DNA of 35,512 bases from Desulfurellales bacterium (GCA_027014115.1 JALWEJ010000056.1:1-35512); one strand, 5' to 3'. Counted from the stretch's first letter, positions 14,891-23,268 are shown. Notes: a model not told the origin generated them from the sequence alone. Program-made: numbers and translations.

Positions 14891-15274
14891 ATGTTAGAAA
14901 AAAAAGGATATCCATACAAATTTGATGAAAACGCATGTAAAATAAAGTGTAAAGCCTTATGCTGTGTGGGTGAGGGTTTTGTATTTCTCGATAAAGACGA
15001 GATAAAAAGTATAGCACAATACCTAAATCTTGATACGGAAACATTCAAAAAACTCTACACAAAAAAAGCAGTATACGGACACAAAACCGTTTTGATTGAT
15101 TTAAAAATAAAAGGTAGACTCCAGTGTGTTTTTTTGGACAGCGACAATAAATGTGAAGTATATCCAGTTAGGCCAAAACAGTGCAGAGCTTTTCCTTTTT
15201 GGGAACATCTTAAAAACAGAAAAAAAGATGAGCTTAAAAAACTCTGTCCGGGTATAGTCTATGCAGATAAGTAG
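14891..15274 (+). CDS. YkgJ-family Cys-cluster protein
   Basis: From ATG 14891 this is a 127-residue protein with eight Cys: Cys16, Cys20, Cys24, Cys25, Cys79, Cys88, Cys98 and Cys119. The arrangement C-x3-C-x3-CC, then C-x-FL-x5-C-x-VYP, then RPKQCRAFPF, is characteristic of the YkgJ family (CxxxCxxCC), putative zinc- or iron-cluster-binding proteins of unknown activity. A GTG four codons upstream is in frame but would overlap the nth stop and has no better ribosome site. Placement one base after nth and overlapping the next gene by 14 bases indicates tight co-translation. Confidence 0.8.
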   Translation: MLEKKGYPYKFDENACKIKCKALCCVGEGFVFLDKDEIKSIAQYLNLDTETFKKLYTKKAVYGHKTVLIDLKIKGRLQCVFLDSDNKCEVYPVRPKQCRAFPFWEHLKNRKKDELKKLCPGIVYADK

Positions 15275-16046
15275 TGTCGGATTATACATAAAACTCTCAT
15301 TAGAGGATATAAAATCACTGCTTAAACTCGGTGAAAAGATAGATGTCAAAATTGTAGAAAAATTGGACAGCCGTAATTATATGGTGCAAGTTAAAAACAA
15401 GGTGCTAAGGGCATATTCGTCAGTTGAGTTTCAACAAAACGACAAAGCAACCCTCATAGTTGAAAAAATGAAACCTGCAGTTATTCTGAAGCTCATAGAA
15501 AATAAGCCGAAAGAATTTATAAAAACAAACAAAATTGCAATCGATATAAAAAAACTCGATATGAAACATAAAATAGACTCAAAAGAGATGCAAATGCAGA
15601 ATATAATAAAAAATGAAACAGATACCATAAAAGAAAACATAAAAAATGCCGTTTTGATGTTTAAGGACACAGTACAAACAATCAAAAACGAACAACAGCA
15701 AAACAATTTTTTCATTCAAGTGCCTATAAAAGTCCAGGATGAGAAAGAGGATAAAATCTATCTAAGAGAAGAACAAAAATCGAATAAAACAACAGACAAA
15801 AAAAAGGGCATAAGGGTTGTTTTGTATGCATCACCGAGACAGCTTGGCGATATAAAAATAGATATGCTTTATACAGACAACCACATAAAGTGTATGCTGC
15901 TTTGTTCTGACAAACATGCAGAAAACATTCTCAAAAACAGTATTGATGAAATAAAAAAGCTGCTTGGCGAAAATGTATCTGTAGGTGTTGATTTATTAAA
16001 GGAAAAAGCAGCTTTTTTTAAAAAACAGATTGATCTGAAGGCTTAA
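15261..16046 (+). CDS. FliK-like protein of unknown function
   Basis: This 261-residue, Lys-rich protein has no signal peptide or membrane segment. The N-terminal 75 residues form a beta-rich segment (GEKIDVKIVEKLDSRNYMVQ). The middle (about 95-190) is polar and low-complexity. The C-terminal 75 residues (LGDIKIDMLYTDNHIKCMLL and a following helix with LKNSIDEIKKLL) resemble the C-terminal domain of flagellar hook-length control protein FliK. This architecture is typical of FliK-like proteins, but identity is low and no flagellar gene is nearby. It overlaps the preceding gene by 14 bases and precedes bcp by 14 bases, so it belongs to the der operon. Confidence 0.55.
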   Translation: MQISSVGLYIKLSLEDIKSLLKLGEKIDVKIVEKLDSRNYMVQVKNKVLRAYSSVEFQQNDKATLIVEKMKPAVILKLIENKPKEFIKTNKIAIDIKKLDMKHKIDSKEMQMQNIIKNETDTIKENIKNAVLMFKDTVQTIKNEQQQNNFFIQVPIKVQDEKEDKIYLREEQKSNKTTDKKKGIRVVLYASPRQLGDIKIDMLYTDNHIKCMLLCSDKHAENILKNSIDEIKKLLGENVSVGVDLLKEKAAFFKKQIDLKA

Positions 16047-16060
16047 AAAAAGGGGGATAT

Positions 16061-16534
16061 ATGTTGGAAGTTGGCAAAAAGGCAGTTGATTTTTGTCTTT
16101 TGGATGAAAATGAAAAAGAGTGCTGCCTTAAGGATTTCAAAGGTAAATGGCTTGTTTTATACTTTTACCCGAAAGACAATACAAGCGGCTGCACAAAAGA
16201 GGCTGTGGGTTTTAGTGAAAAAATGGAAGAGTTTAAAAAATTGAACTGCTCAATTGTGGGTATAAGCCCAGATACTCCAAAAAAACACAAAAATTTCATA
16301 GAAAAATACAACCTAAGAGTAAAACTGCTTTGTGACCCTGAGCATAACACATTGGAAACATACGGTGCATGGGGTAAAAAGAAGATGTACGGAAGGGAAT
16401 ATTTCGGTGTTATAAGAACAACATATCTGATAGACCCAGACGGCATTATTGTCCATATTTGGAATAAAGTGAAAGTTACGGGACATATCGATAATGTTTT
16501 GGAAACATTAAAGGAAAAACTAAAAACAGCTTAA
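16061..16534 (+). CDS. bcp: Thiol peroxidase of the BCP/PrxQ class, 1-Cys variant
   Basis: This 157-residue AhpC/TSA protein has the peroxidatic motif PKDNTSGCTKEA with Cys44 as the attacking residue. The resolving Cys that many BCP proteins have five residues later is Val49 here. Other Cys (12, 21, 22, 63, 91) could resolve the sulfenate, or an external thiol could do so. It reduces hydrogen peroxide and organic peroxides in the cytoplasm. A GGGGG ribosome site lies 5 bases before the ATG. It is the last gene of the der operon. Confidence 0.93.
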   Translation: MLEVGKKAVDFCLLDENEKECCLKDFKGKWLVLYFYPKDNTSGCTKEAVGFSEKMEEFKKLNCSIVGISPDTPKKHKNFIEKYNLRVKLLCDPEHNTLETYGAWGKKKMYGREYFGVIRTTYLIDPDGIIVHIWNKVKVTGHIDNVLETLKEKLKTA

Positions 16535-16536
16535 AT

Positions 16537-16565
16537 TTGTAAAAAAAGCAAAAGTTTTGTAGAAT
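16537..16565 (+). promoter_or_regulatory. Possible promoter of the secreted-protein/protease locus
   Basis: TTGTAA (16537-16542) and TAGAAT (16560-16565) are spaced by 17 bases, 31 bases before the TTG start of the large secreted protein. No hairpin terminator separates it from bcp. Confidence 0.45.
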
Positions 16566-16596
16566 GGCTTAGATAGTTAATATACAGGGGTTTGCT

Positions 16597-19215
16597 TTGA
16601 AGTATTTAAGGGCTGTCTTTCTATTTATAGTTTCGATATTTATATTGAATTCTTCCTCATTTGCCTACAATTCAGCCGGTAATGTATGGCTTGAGCCGTC
16701 AAGCTCCAAAATATATACAAATTCAGATTTTGATATGCACATAAAGGTTGATACAGGCTCAAATCCTTTAATAGGCTACCAGATGGAAATTACCTATGAC
16801 CCCTCCGTTATCGAGATTGACACACAAAAAAACGGCGGTGTTGATGTCGGTAGTGAAGGATTTTTGTTAATCACAAGCTTGGACAGCGCACAAGGAAATA
16901 TTGCTGTAATGGGCTCCAACATTTCAGGCTCAGGTCCAAGCAAAAATCTTGATTTGCTTGTTATTCACTTCAAAGCATTAAACAAACCCGCAGCAACATT
17001 TGTGGGCATAAAAGTCAAATATTTAAAAGACAAAAACGGTATCATGAAAAATGTCCAAGGATTTCAAACAAGCATCAGTATAAAAGAAAAACCTCATATA
17101 ACAAACAATACAAAAGCAGTACAAAAAACCTTACTGCAGACAACAAAAAACGAGAGCTCTCAAACACCCACACAAGATAATAAAACAACGAAACAGAAAC
17201 AGGATAATAATACAGAACCGCTGCAAACAGAAAAACAATCCATACAAAACGATAACCAAACAGACAGCAAAAAAGAAACAGCACCAAAACCCGAAATAGA
17301 ATCATTTAAAGCAGAACCGGATAGCGGGATAGCTCCTTTGGGTGTAAATTTTTCCTGGCAGCTGTCAAACATGGACAACAAAACGGTAAGCTGTTTTGTT
17401 GATGTAGATTCAGACGGTACATTCGAATACAAAAACAGCAGCTGCAAAAACACTTCAAATTTTACATATATATACAAAAATCCCGGATTATATAAACCAA
17501 CATTAACATTAAAAGACAGCTCTGGTTTGATAATCAAAAAAACCCAAAGTATAGATGTAAAACCTTTAAGAAAATACAAACTCACGGTATCTGTAAACAA
17601 TAAAGATGAGGGGGTTGTTACAAGCACGCCCAAAGGTATTAACTGCGGTGCAAACTGTTCTTTTCAATACACGGAAAATTCAAAAGTAACACTCAATGCA
17701 AAAGAACTCACAAGTTCAATTTTTACACAGTGGGAGGGTGACTGTTCTGACTGTAAAAACAAAAAATCCTGCATAATAACAATAAATACAAACAAGCAGT
17801 GTCAAGCCGTATTCAATTCACCTCCTGTAATTACTATGTTTGAGGTAAACCCTCAAGAAGCATTTGTTGGGGATTTGGTTGACTTTATCTGCAGTGCAGA
17901 AGATAAAGACAGCAACCTATCAAAATACACAATAGACTTTGGAGACGGACAGACCAAAACAAATACAGATGGTAAATTTTCGCATACATACAAAAATGCC
18001 AAAACATACTCAGTTATATGTTCGGCTGAAGATGCAGACTCAATATCAACAAGCAAAAATTTAGAAATCACAATAAAAGAAAAACAAGCTCAAAAAGAAG
18101 AAAAAGTGAGTAAACAGCAAAAAAAAGAACAACCGATATTTTATAATCTTGATGTCTATATTACAGGAGGCGGTTTAGGCTTAATTTCAATATCTCCAAA
18201 AACGGATAACTATGAATTTGAAAAAAACACTACTGTTTCACTGGAAGCAAAAGCCGATAGTAACTCAATTTTTAAAGAATGGCAAAAAGACTGCGAAGTT
18301 TGCGATAATAATACAACATGCACAATAATAATGGATTCCGACAAAATATGTTATGCGGAATTTGAACAAAAACCCAAAGAAAAAAAGAACAAAAAACCAA
18401 AAGCGGAAATCATCAAAAGATATAAAAAGGTGGCTGTAGAAAATCCTGTAACATTAGACGGCAGTGCAAGTTTTGACCCTGAAAAAGCTCCGTTAAAATA
18501 CAGATGGGAGATAGTTTCAAAACCTAAAAACAGCAGTGTCCAAATTAAAAACATCTCATCAAGCGCAACATTCACACCCGACAAAGAAGGTTATTACACA
18601 ATACAATTAACTGTTGATGATGGAGAATATCAGGATTCAGACAACTTAACAATCGAGGCGATAGACTTGGCACAAGATAATAGGGTTTTAGTGAATTCAA
18701 TAGACAATTCAACATCAATAGACATTTTTCTTCCTCAAAATTCTCACGGCAAACTCTTAAATAGGGTCATAATCGGAAAAACAAGAAAAGATGCCGTAAG
18801 CGGCGTAAACTTCCCTTTTGGCACAATATCGTTTACACTTAAAACAGACAAAACCGGACAAACTGTAAACATCATACTTGAATTTGGCGAAAAACTACCA
18901 AAAAATCTTGCTCTATATAAGGTAGATGATAACAGTCATTATACAAATATTCCAAAGGATTTGTGGAGCAAGGTTGACGACTACACTGTATCTTTAAAAT
19001 TGACAGACGGCGGAATGTTTGATTTGGACGGAATGGAAAACGGATATATAGAAGATCCTGTTGCTTTGGCATCAGTAGAAAGCGAGAATAAAAAGTCAGG
19101 TGGCGGCGGGTGTTCAATATCAAACAACTCCCCAGAAAACGGTCTAACATTGATAATTATACTTATGCTTTCATTGATATGGTTTATTTTCAGACGGCGA
19201 AAAACATTCAGATAG
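16597..19215 (+). CDS. Large secreted PKD-repeat protein with C-terminal GGGGC/membrane/RRR sorting tail
   Basis: The start is TTG 16597 with an AGGGG ribosome site 6 bases upstream; the product has 872 residues. A signal peptide spans about 1-23. Next come a cohesin-like beta domain (about 26-165), a Gln/Thr/Lys-rich linker (166-230), a PKD-like domain (232-323), a Cys-containing InlB-B-type repeat (326-408), a second PKD domain (409-495, IDFGDGQT), a second such repeat (514-591), and a PKD/Ig-like domain (600-690). A region with GGMFDLDGMENGYIEDP (about 692-822) recalls the choice-of-anchor U module. The tail has GGGGC at 835-839, a hydrophobic stretch at 849-865 and RRRK. This layout suggests a surface protein processed near the Gly-Cys site. 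The overlapping downstream protease gene supports that. Ligand or function is unknown. Confidence 0.82.
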   Translation: MKYLRAVFLFIVSIFILNSSSFAYNSAGNVWLEPSSSKIYTNSDFDMHIKVDTGSNPLIGYQMEITYDPSVIEIDTQKNGGVDVGSEGFLLITSLDSAQGNIAVMGSNISGSGPSKNLDLLVIHFKALNKPAATFVGIKVKYLKDKNGIMKNVQGFQTSISIKEKPHITNNTKAVQKTLLQTTKNESSQTPTQDNKTTKQKQDNNTEPLQTEKQSIQNDNQTDSKKETAPKPEIESFKAEPDSGIAPLGVNFSWQLSNMDNKTVSCFVDVDSDGTFEYKNSSCKNTSNFTYIYKNPGLYKPTLTLKDSSGLIIKKTQSIDVKPLRKYKLTVSVNNKDEGVVTSTPKGINCGANCSFQYTENSKVTLNAKELTSSIFTQWEGDCSDCKNKKSCIITINTNKQCQAVFNSPPVITMFEVNPQEAFVGDLVDFICSAEDKDSNLSKYTIDFGDGQTKTNTDGKFSHTYKNAKTYSVICSAEDADSISTSKNLEITIKEKQAQKEEKVSKQQKKEQPIFYNLDVYITGGGLGLISISPKTDNYEFEKNTTVSLEAKADSNSIFKEWQKDCEVCDNNTTCTIIMDSDKICYAEFEQKPKEKKNKKPKAEIIKRYKKVAVENPVTLDGSASFDPEKAPLKYRWEIVSKPKNSSVQIKNISSSATFTPDKEGYYTIQLTVDDGEYQDSDNLTIEAIDLAQDNRVLVNSIDNSTSIDIFLPQNSHGKLLNRVIIGKTRKDAVSGVNFPFGTISFTLKTDKTGQTVNIILEFGEKLPKNLALYKVDDNSHYTNIPKDLWSKVDDYTVSLKLTDGGMFDLDGMENGYIEDPVALASVESENKKSGGGGCSISNNSPENGLTLIIILMLSLIWFIFRRRKTFR

Positions 19216-19649
19216 CACTTGAGGATTATCTTGAGTTTATAGGTTTGAAGTATAAATCATTGGATATCAACAGGTTTGTTTTTTTCATTCTGTTTTCACA
19301 ACCGGTCTATCTGTTTCTTTTTTTGTTGGACAAACCCTCAATCAACTTAAGCATAAATCTCATCTCAAAACAGTTGGTTGTATCAACACTGGAAGAGCTG
19401 CTCTTTAGGGGCATACTGCTTGGGTTTTTCATGCTTTATCTGACAAAAAAATGCTGCAGGACAGATTTTGCAAACATTGCAGCTGCTTTTGTTTTTGCAC
19501 TATCTCATATATTCAGCCACACATCCATTTGGGCTTTTGCCACATTTTTTCCGGCTTTGATTTTTGGATATTTAAGACAAAAACAAGGGCTAACATCGGC
19601 AGTACTGCTGCATTTTCTATACAACGTGGAATATTTTATGTTTTTTTAA
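19179..19649 (+). CDS. CPBP/CAAX-type glutamic intramembrane protease, probable sorting enzyme for the upstream protein
   Basis: The gene encodes 156 residues from ATG 19179; an alternative GTG at 19110 would add 23 residues, and neither has an obvious ribosome site. It overlaps the end of the upstream gene by 37 bases or more, implying coupling. Several hydrophobic segments carry the three CPBP (Abi/CAAX) motifs: EELLFRG with Glu72-Glu73 and Arg77, FALSH with His110, and HFLYN with His145 and Asn149. All predicted catalytic residues are present. Small proteases of this class serve C-terminal sorting systems such as JDVT-CTERM/MrtJ, usually next to their one substrate. The neighbouring GGGGC-tailed protein fits that arrangement. 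The precise subfamily is inference. Confidence 0.8.
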   Translation: MVYFQTAKNIQIALEDYLEFIGLKYKSLDINRFVFFILFSQPVYLFLFLLDKPSINLSINLISKQLVVSTLEELLFRGILLGFFMLYLTKKCCRTDFANIAAAFVFALSHIFSHTSIWAFATFFPALIFGYLRQKQGLTSAVLLHFLYNVEYFMFF

Positions 19650-19673
19650 GCTTATGGAAACTTTTTTGCTAAG

Positions 19674-19690
19674 ATACCGATAGGTATTTT
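19674..19690 (+). terminator. Small hairpin with T-run, weak terminator candidate
   Basis: ATACC (19674-19678) and GGTAT (19683-19687) form a 5-bp stem with a GATA loop, followed by four T. It lies between the protease gene and the next secreted-protein gene. The stem is short, so this is tentative. Confidence 0.3.
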
Positions 19691-19712
19691 TATGTCTGTT
19701 TTAAGGGGTGTT

Positions 19713-21308
19713 ATGAAAACAAAAAAAATTGCTGCGGTTTGCATTATTTTGATACTCACAGCCGTACAGTCATTTGCATTTACCATAAACGGAAAAATCA
19801 CCGATGAAAACAACAACCCCATACCGTATGCTTTTATTGAGGCAATTACACCCGAATATCAAATGGTATCTTATGCTCTATCCGATAAAAACGGAAACTA
19901 CAAAATAGACAACGACACATATGAAGGAAAAGCCTATGCATACGCTCAAGCCTTGGGTTATATTGGTGAATATTTCTATGAAAACGACAACAAAACAAAT
20001 CTAACAGACAGAATGGGTCTTATATCCTCAAACAGTCAGGTAAACTTTACAATGAAAAAGGGTTTTCAAAGGGTTGAGGGTGTGCAGGTAATAGTATGGA
20101 ACGACAAACTTGATGTCAATTTCCAAGTATACAAAGGATACAGAGACCTTTTGGAGAATGTATTCCTAAAAAAGCCTGATGGAACCGTTGTCACTTTGGA
20201 TTTAGAAAAAGGTTTTGTAGACGCCTCAACGCAGTGTTTCAAAAGTGCAAAATGGTGGGATTACACATTTGATGACAATCCTATACAATACGGCAGATAC
20301 AAATTCACATTTGTGTTTTCTGACGGATACAGCTCTACATATACAAAATATTTAAAAAAGGTTGATAATCTGGAGAGTGTTGATAACAGCACAATCAATT
20401 TAACAATAGACGATTCGGGCACAGCAGATATAAGCTGGTATGCAAAAAGCAATCAATACTACAGGTTGAAAATAAAAGGGGAAAATGACAACAGATACTA
20501 TTTCAGTATTCCTGCATGGCTTGGACTAAACGGCATAAAACTATCATCAAACGACATGCCGTGCCTTGAGGTTGGCAAAAACTACAAATGGGCTGTCTCA
20601 ACATACGATACATTCCCCTACCCTCCAAGTATTGTAGTAAGCCCTGTAAATAAAGGCTACCAAAGCTATATTGTAAAACAGTACAATCCAAAAAATCTAA
20701 AAAACAGGCTTTTATGGTTTGGTGTCTGGGACTTTATGGGCAAGCTTAATCTCGGATTCAATGTTAGGCAAGCATCGAGAAAAAATATAACAAAGGCTTA
20801 TGTGACTGCACCCGACGGTGCTGTTTATACATTTGACCTATCGAAAGACTGGAAAGACCTATCCACAGAAACAGATACAAACGAGGAGTTCAGCACAACA
20901 AAAAACATTCAACCTTTAAGCGGAACATACATACTGAATGTGGAATTTAAAGATACAGACAATGAAACAGCCACTTATGATTTTGAAGGTGATACATCCG
21001 ACATAACACCAATAGATAATAGTTCAATGAAAGCCGTTGTAGATAAGTTTAACGGCATACTGTTTGAATGGAAACTGCCCGATAACGGCGAAAATCAATT
21101 TTATGATGTTAGAATAAGAAGCCTTGACAACAAAAAAGAATATTTGAGAAAAATGGTCAAGGGTCAGGATTTCCTATATGCTGCACCGTGGGAGCTAACA
21201 TCACTTACACCCTCCAAAAAGTATATTTGGCTTATTCGCATATGGTCATCCAACTATTCCAAAGGGTGGGAAAGCTCTACTCATACATTTACCTATGAAT
21301 CAAAATAG
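19713..21308 (+). CDS. Secreted protein with N-terminal carboxypeptidase-regulatory-like domain
   Basis: The start is ATG 19713 (531 residues), preceded by AAGGGG; an upstream in-frame ATG at 19692 precedes that site. A signal peptide covers about 1-22, ending QSFA. Residues 24-110 look like a carboxypeptidase regulatory-like beta-sandwich (INGKITDENNNPIPYAFIEA). The remaining 400 residues are beta-rich, with two similar halves: FLKKPDGTVVTLDLEKG near 155 resembles YVTAPDGAVYTFDLSKD near 360. I see no enzyme motif, membrane anchor or C-terminal sorting tail, so it is probably periplasmic or released. It follows the protease gene on the same strand and overlaps mobA by 14 bases. I do not recognise a function. 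Confidence 0.65.
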   Translation: MKTKKIAAVCIILILTAVQSFAFTINGKITDENNNPIPYAFIEAITPEYQMVSYALSDKNGNYKIDNDTYEGKAYAYAQALGYIGEYFYENDNKTNLTDRMGLISSNSQVNFTMKKGFQRVEGVQVIVWNDKLDVNFQVYKGYRDLLENVFLKKPDGTVVTLDLEKGFVDASTQCFKSAKWWDYTFDDNPIQYGRYKFTFVFSDGYSSTYTKYLKKVDNLESVDNSTINLTIDDSGTADISWYAKSNQYYRLKIKGENDNRYYFSIPAWLGLNGIKLSSNDMPCLEVGKNYKWAVSTYDTFPYPPSIVVSPVNKGYQSYIVKQYNPKNLKNRLLWFGVWDFMGKLNLGFNVRQASRKNITKAYVTAPDGAVYTFDLSKDWKDLSTETDTNEEFSTTKNIQPLSGTYILNVEFKDTDNETATYDFEGDTSDITPIDNSSMKAVVDKFNGILFEWKLPDNGENQFYDVRIRSLDNKKEYLRKMVKGQDFLYAAPWELTSLTPSKKYIWLIRIWSSNYSKGWESSTHTFTYESK

Positions 21309-21891
21309 AGACATTGCGTTTTGCCTTCTTTCCGGTGGCAAAAGTTCACGCTTCAAAAAAGATAAAGCCACTGAGCTGTTAAAAAACAAAAGGCTCATAG
21401 ATTATTCTATAGATCTGCTTTTGAAGTATACAGATACAATATACATATCATGCCCGTATTTGAAAGATAAATATAGGATAACAGATGATCCCACAGGCTT
21501 TAAAATTAAAAAAATAAGGGACAAAAAACCGTTTTTAGGACCGCTTTGCGGAATCTATTATGTTATGGAAGAAACAAATCATGAATATTATCTGTTTCTT
21601 GGTGTGGATATGCCGTTCTTAACAAAAAAAATGATTGATATACTGATAAGCTCAGCTCAAAATAATGTATTTGCATCTGTTTTTGCATATAACAACAAAA
21701 TTACGCCACTGCCTATAATGATATCCAAAAATTATGCAATGGAATTTTTTAAAAAAAACAAATGTGACAATAAAGGCATAAAAGACATTCTGTCCTACAA
21801 ACAGCCACACATAGAAAACTGGGGCAACTACAACAATCTTATCAACATCAACACGCAGGATGATTTTAAAGAAGCACTCTTACAACTATGA
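21295..21891 (+). CDS. mobA: Molybdenum cofactor guanylyltransferase
   Basis: This 198-residue protein has the MobA nucleotidyltransferase signature LLSGGKSSRFKKDKA at the N-terminus, KKPFLGPLCGIYYVM near residue 80 and GVDMPFL near 103, with a closing NINTQDDF. It transfers GMP from GTP to molybdopterin to give the guanine-dinucleotide cofactor used by DMSO-reductase family enzymes, which fits the molybdoenzyme at 6177-8963. The start overlaps the preceding secreted-protein gene by 14 bases. The stop overlaps the convergent DUF3783-like gene by 6 bases, with no terminator visible between them. Confidence 0.92.
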   Translation: MNQNRDIAFCLLSGGKSSRFKKDKATELLKNKRLIDYSIDLLLKYTDTIYISCPYLKDKYRITDDPTGFKIKKIRDKKPFLGPLCGIYYVMEETNHEYYLFLGVDMPFLTKKMIDILISSAQNNVFASVFAYNNKITPLPIMISKNYAMEFFKKNKCDNKGIKDILSYKQPHIENWGNYNNLININTQDDFKEALLQL

Positions 21892-22302
21892 TTCTTGCAT
21901 TCTCGTTTTTTTAAGCTCTCTATCTTCCTTTTCAAGCTCTTCCAAAAGTTCAGAGAGTTTCCAATTTTGCGATGTGGGTGTCAAAACCGCCCACAGATTG
22001 GAAACAAGCCTCAACGAATAAATCTTTTTCATAAATTCCGCGATCTCTTTTTCTAAAAATCCGCTCATAATAAGCGCTCTTTTAGGATAGAGAGTGTTTT
22101 TGTATCCGTATTTGTCATCTTTTGAGAATATTTCTTGCAAACTGCTTTTGCTATCTTCTTGTTTTGCAAAAACAACCTTCAGCAATGCATTATGTTCTTT
22201 TGATGTTAGAAGTATGCTCTCCTGTTCAAATTCCTCAAAACCGGATACTAAAAGAGCATAATCCCCAAACAGTTTTTTATCGGTATCATTCAATTTTTTC
22301 AT
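21886..22302 (-). CDS. DUF3783-like small protein
   Basis: This 138-residue, charged, soluble protein ends in a segment WAVLTPTSQNWKLSELLEEL followed by a Glu/Lys-rich helix, which resembles the DUF3783 family C-terminus. The N-terminal half contains a VVFAKQED strand and no recognised motif. An AGGTGG ribosome site precedes the ATG, and only 13 bases separate it from the upstream degenerate-GGDEF gene, so the two are probably co-expressed. Function is unknown. Confidence 0.55.
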   Translation of the reverse strand: MKKLNDTDKKLFGDYALLVSGFEEFEQESILLTSKEHNALLKVVFAKQEDSKSSLQEIFSKDDKYGYKNTLYPKRALIMSGFLEKEIAEFMKKIYSLRLVSNLWAVLTPTSQNWKLSELLEELEKEDRELKKTRMQES

Positions 22303-22315
22303 TTAGACCACCTTT

Positions 22316-23218
22316 TTAAGAATTGAGAGTGATTCTCATAATTGCATTAGAAGGCGTGTCTTCTTTTCTTATTTGGGTTAAACCATAGAGAAAACTAATC
22401 TTGAATTTATCTTCTCCCTTTTGAAATACAACCTTGTTTAAAATCTGTTTTATCTTTTCTACAAGTTTCTTAGCATCCTCAACATCGGTATTGTGCAGCA
22501 ATATCCTAAAACTTTCATCATCGCATCGACATAAAACATCACTTGCCCTAATGCTTTCATGTATAAGGTTTGCCAATGACTTAACAATAGCATTCTCAAC
22601 AGATTGCGAAAACTTCTTTCTGATTTGGGCAATATTTTTCATCCTAAACAACACAAGAGTTGTCGGTGTGTTGTACCGTTTTGTTGTATACATCTCGCCA
22701 TCAAATGCCATTTCAAAATATCTGCAGTTGCCAAGCATCGTTACCGAATCTTGTATACTCAAATCATCTACGCTCTTAAGAGAATCCTCTAAAGAATCTA
22801 TATTTTCTTTAATCTCACCAACCTGCTTCATAAAATTTGAGTATTGGCTTAAAAACTTATCCATTTTTTTGCTTAATGTATCTTTGTTTTCCAAACCATC
22901 ATTCTTAATCTCATCAATGGAATCATCAAGGGCTTTTTTTCCTTCATTTAGATGTATAATCAATTTTTCTGTTGTGTTCTCCATTGTTGTGTATATATCG
23001 TTAATCTTTTCGCTCTTTGCTCGAATGGATTTTTCTGCTAATTTTTCAAAAGCCAATGCCTTGTCGGCATTGAGACAGTCATTTTCATCAAAACCTTTTT
23101 TCTTTGCGAACTTAAAAAACAATTTCTTGTATGTGGTTGGAAAAAGAACTATATTTTTTTCTTCTGCATACTTTAAAACTTCACTCTGTATTTCAGAGGC
23201 ATCTTTCTGCTTCAACAT
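22316..23218 (-). CDS. Degenerate GGDEF-domain protein with retained RxxD site
   Basis: The start is ATG 23218 (300 residues) with GGGAGG just upstream; an earlier in-frame start lacks such a site. Residues 1-145 are helical and coiled-coil-like without membrane segments. Residues 150-300 are a GGDEF-fold domain. The signature that should read GGDEF is DDESF at 243-247 (RCDDESFRILL), so diguanylate cyclase activity is unlikely. The RxxD motif that forms the c-di-GMP inhibitory site is intact (Arg234-Ala-Ser-Asp237) at the correct spacing. The protein could be a c-di-GMP receptor. It is followed by the DUF3783-like gene. Confidence 0.75.
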   Translation of the reverse strand: MLKQKDASEIQSEVLKYAEEKNIVLFPTTYKKLFFKFAKKKGFDENDCLNADKALAFEKLAEKSIRAKSEKINDIYTTMENTTEKLIIHLNEGKKALDDSIDEIKNDGLENKDTLSKKMDKFLSQYSNFMKQVGEIKENIDSLEDSLKSVDDLSIQDSVTMLGNCRYFEMAFDGEMYTTKRYNTPTTLVLFRMKNIAQIRKKFSQSVENAIVKSLANLIHESIRASDVLCRCDDESFRILLHNTDVEDAKKLVEKIKQILNKVVFQKGEDKFKISFLYGLTQIRKEDTPSNAIMRITLNS

Positions 23219-23239
23219 AAAACCTCCCTGCACAGTTTT

Positions 23240-23268
23240 ATAATAAAGCAAAATAGAGTAAAAATCAA
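23240..23268 (-). promoter_or_regulatory. Promoter of the degenerate-GGDEF gene
   Basis: On the minus strand TTGATT (23263-23268) and TATTAT (23240-23245) are spaced by 17 bases, about 22 bases before the start codon. I see no terminator between pgeF and this promoter, so readthrough is possible. Confidence 0.55.

Noticed and set aside
22434-23243. Plus-strand open frame opposite the degenerate GGDEF gene
   Set aside because: Ser/Phe-rich composition typical of the antisense of Lys/Glu-rich coding sequence; no ribosome site or motif.
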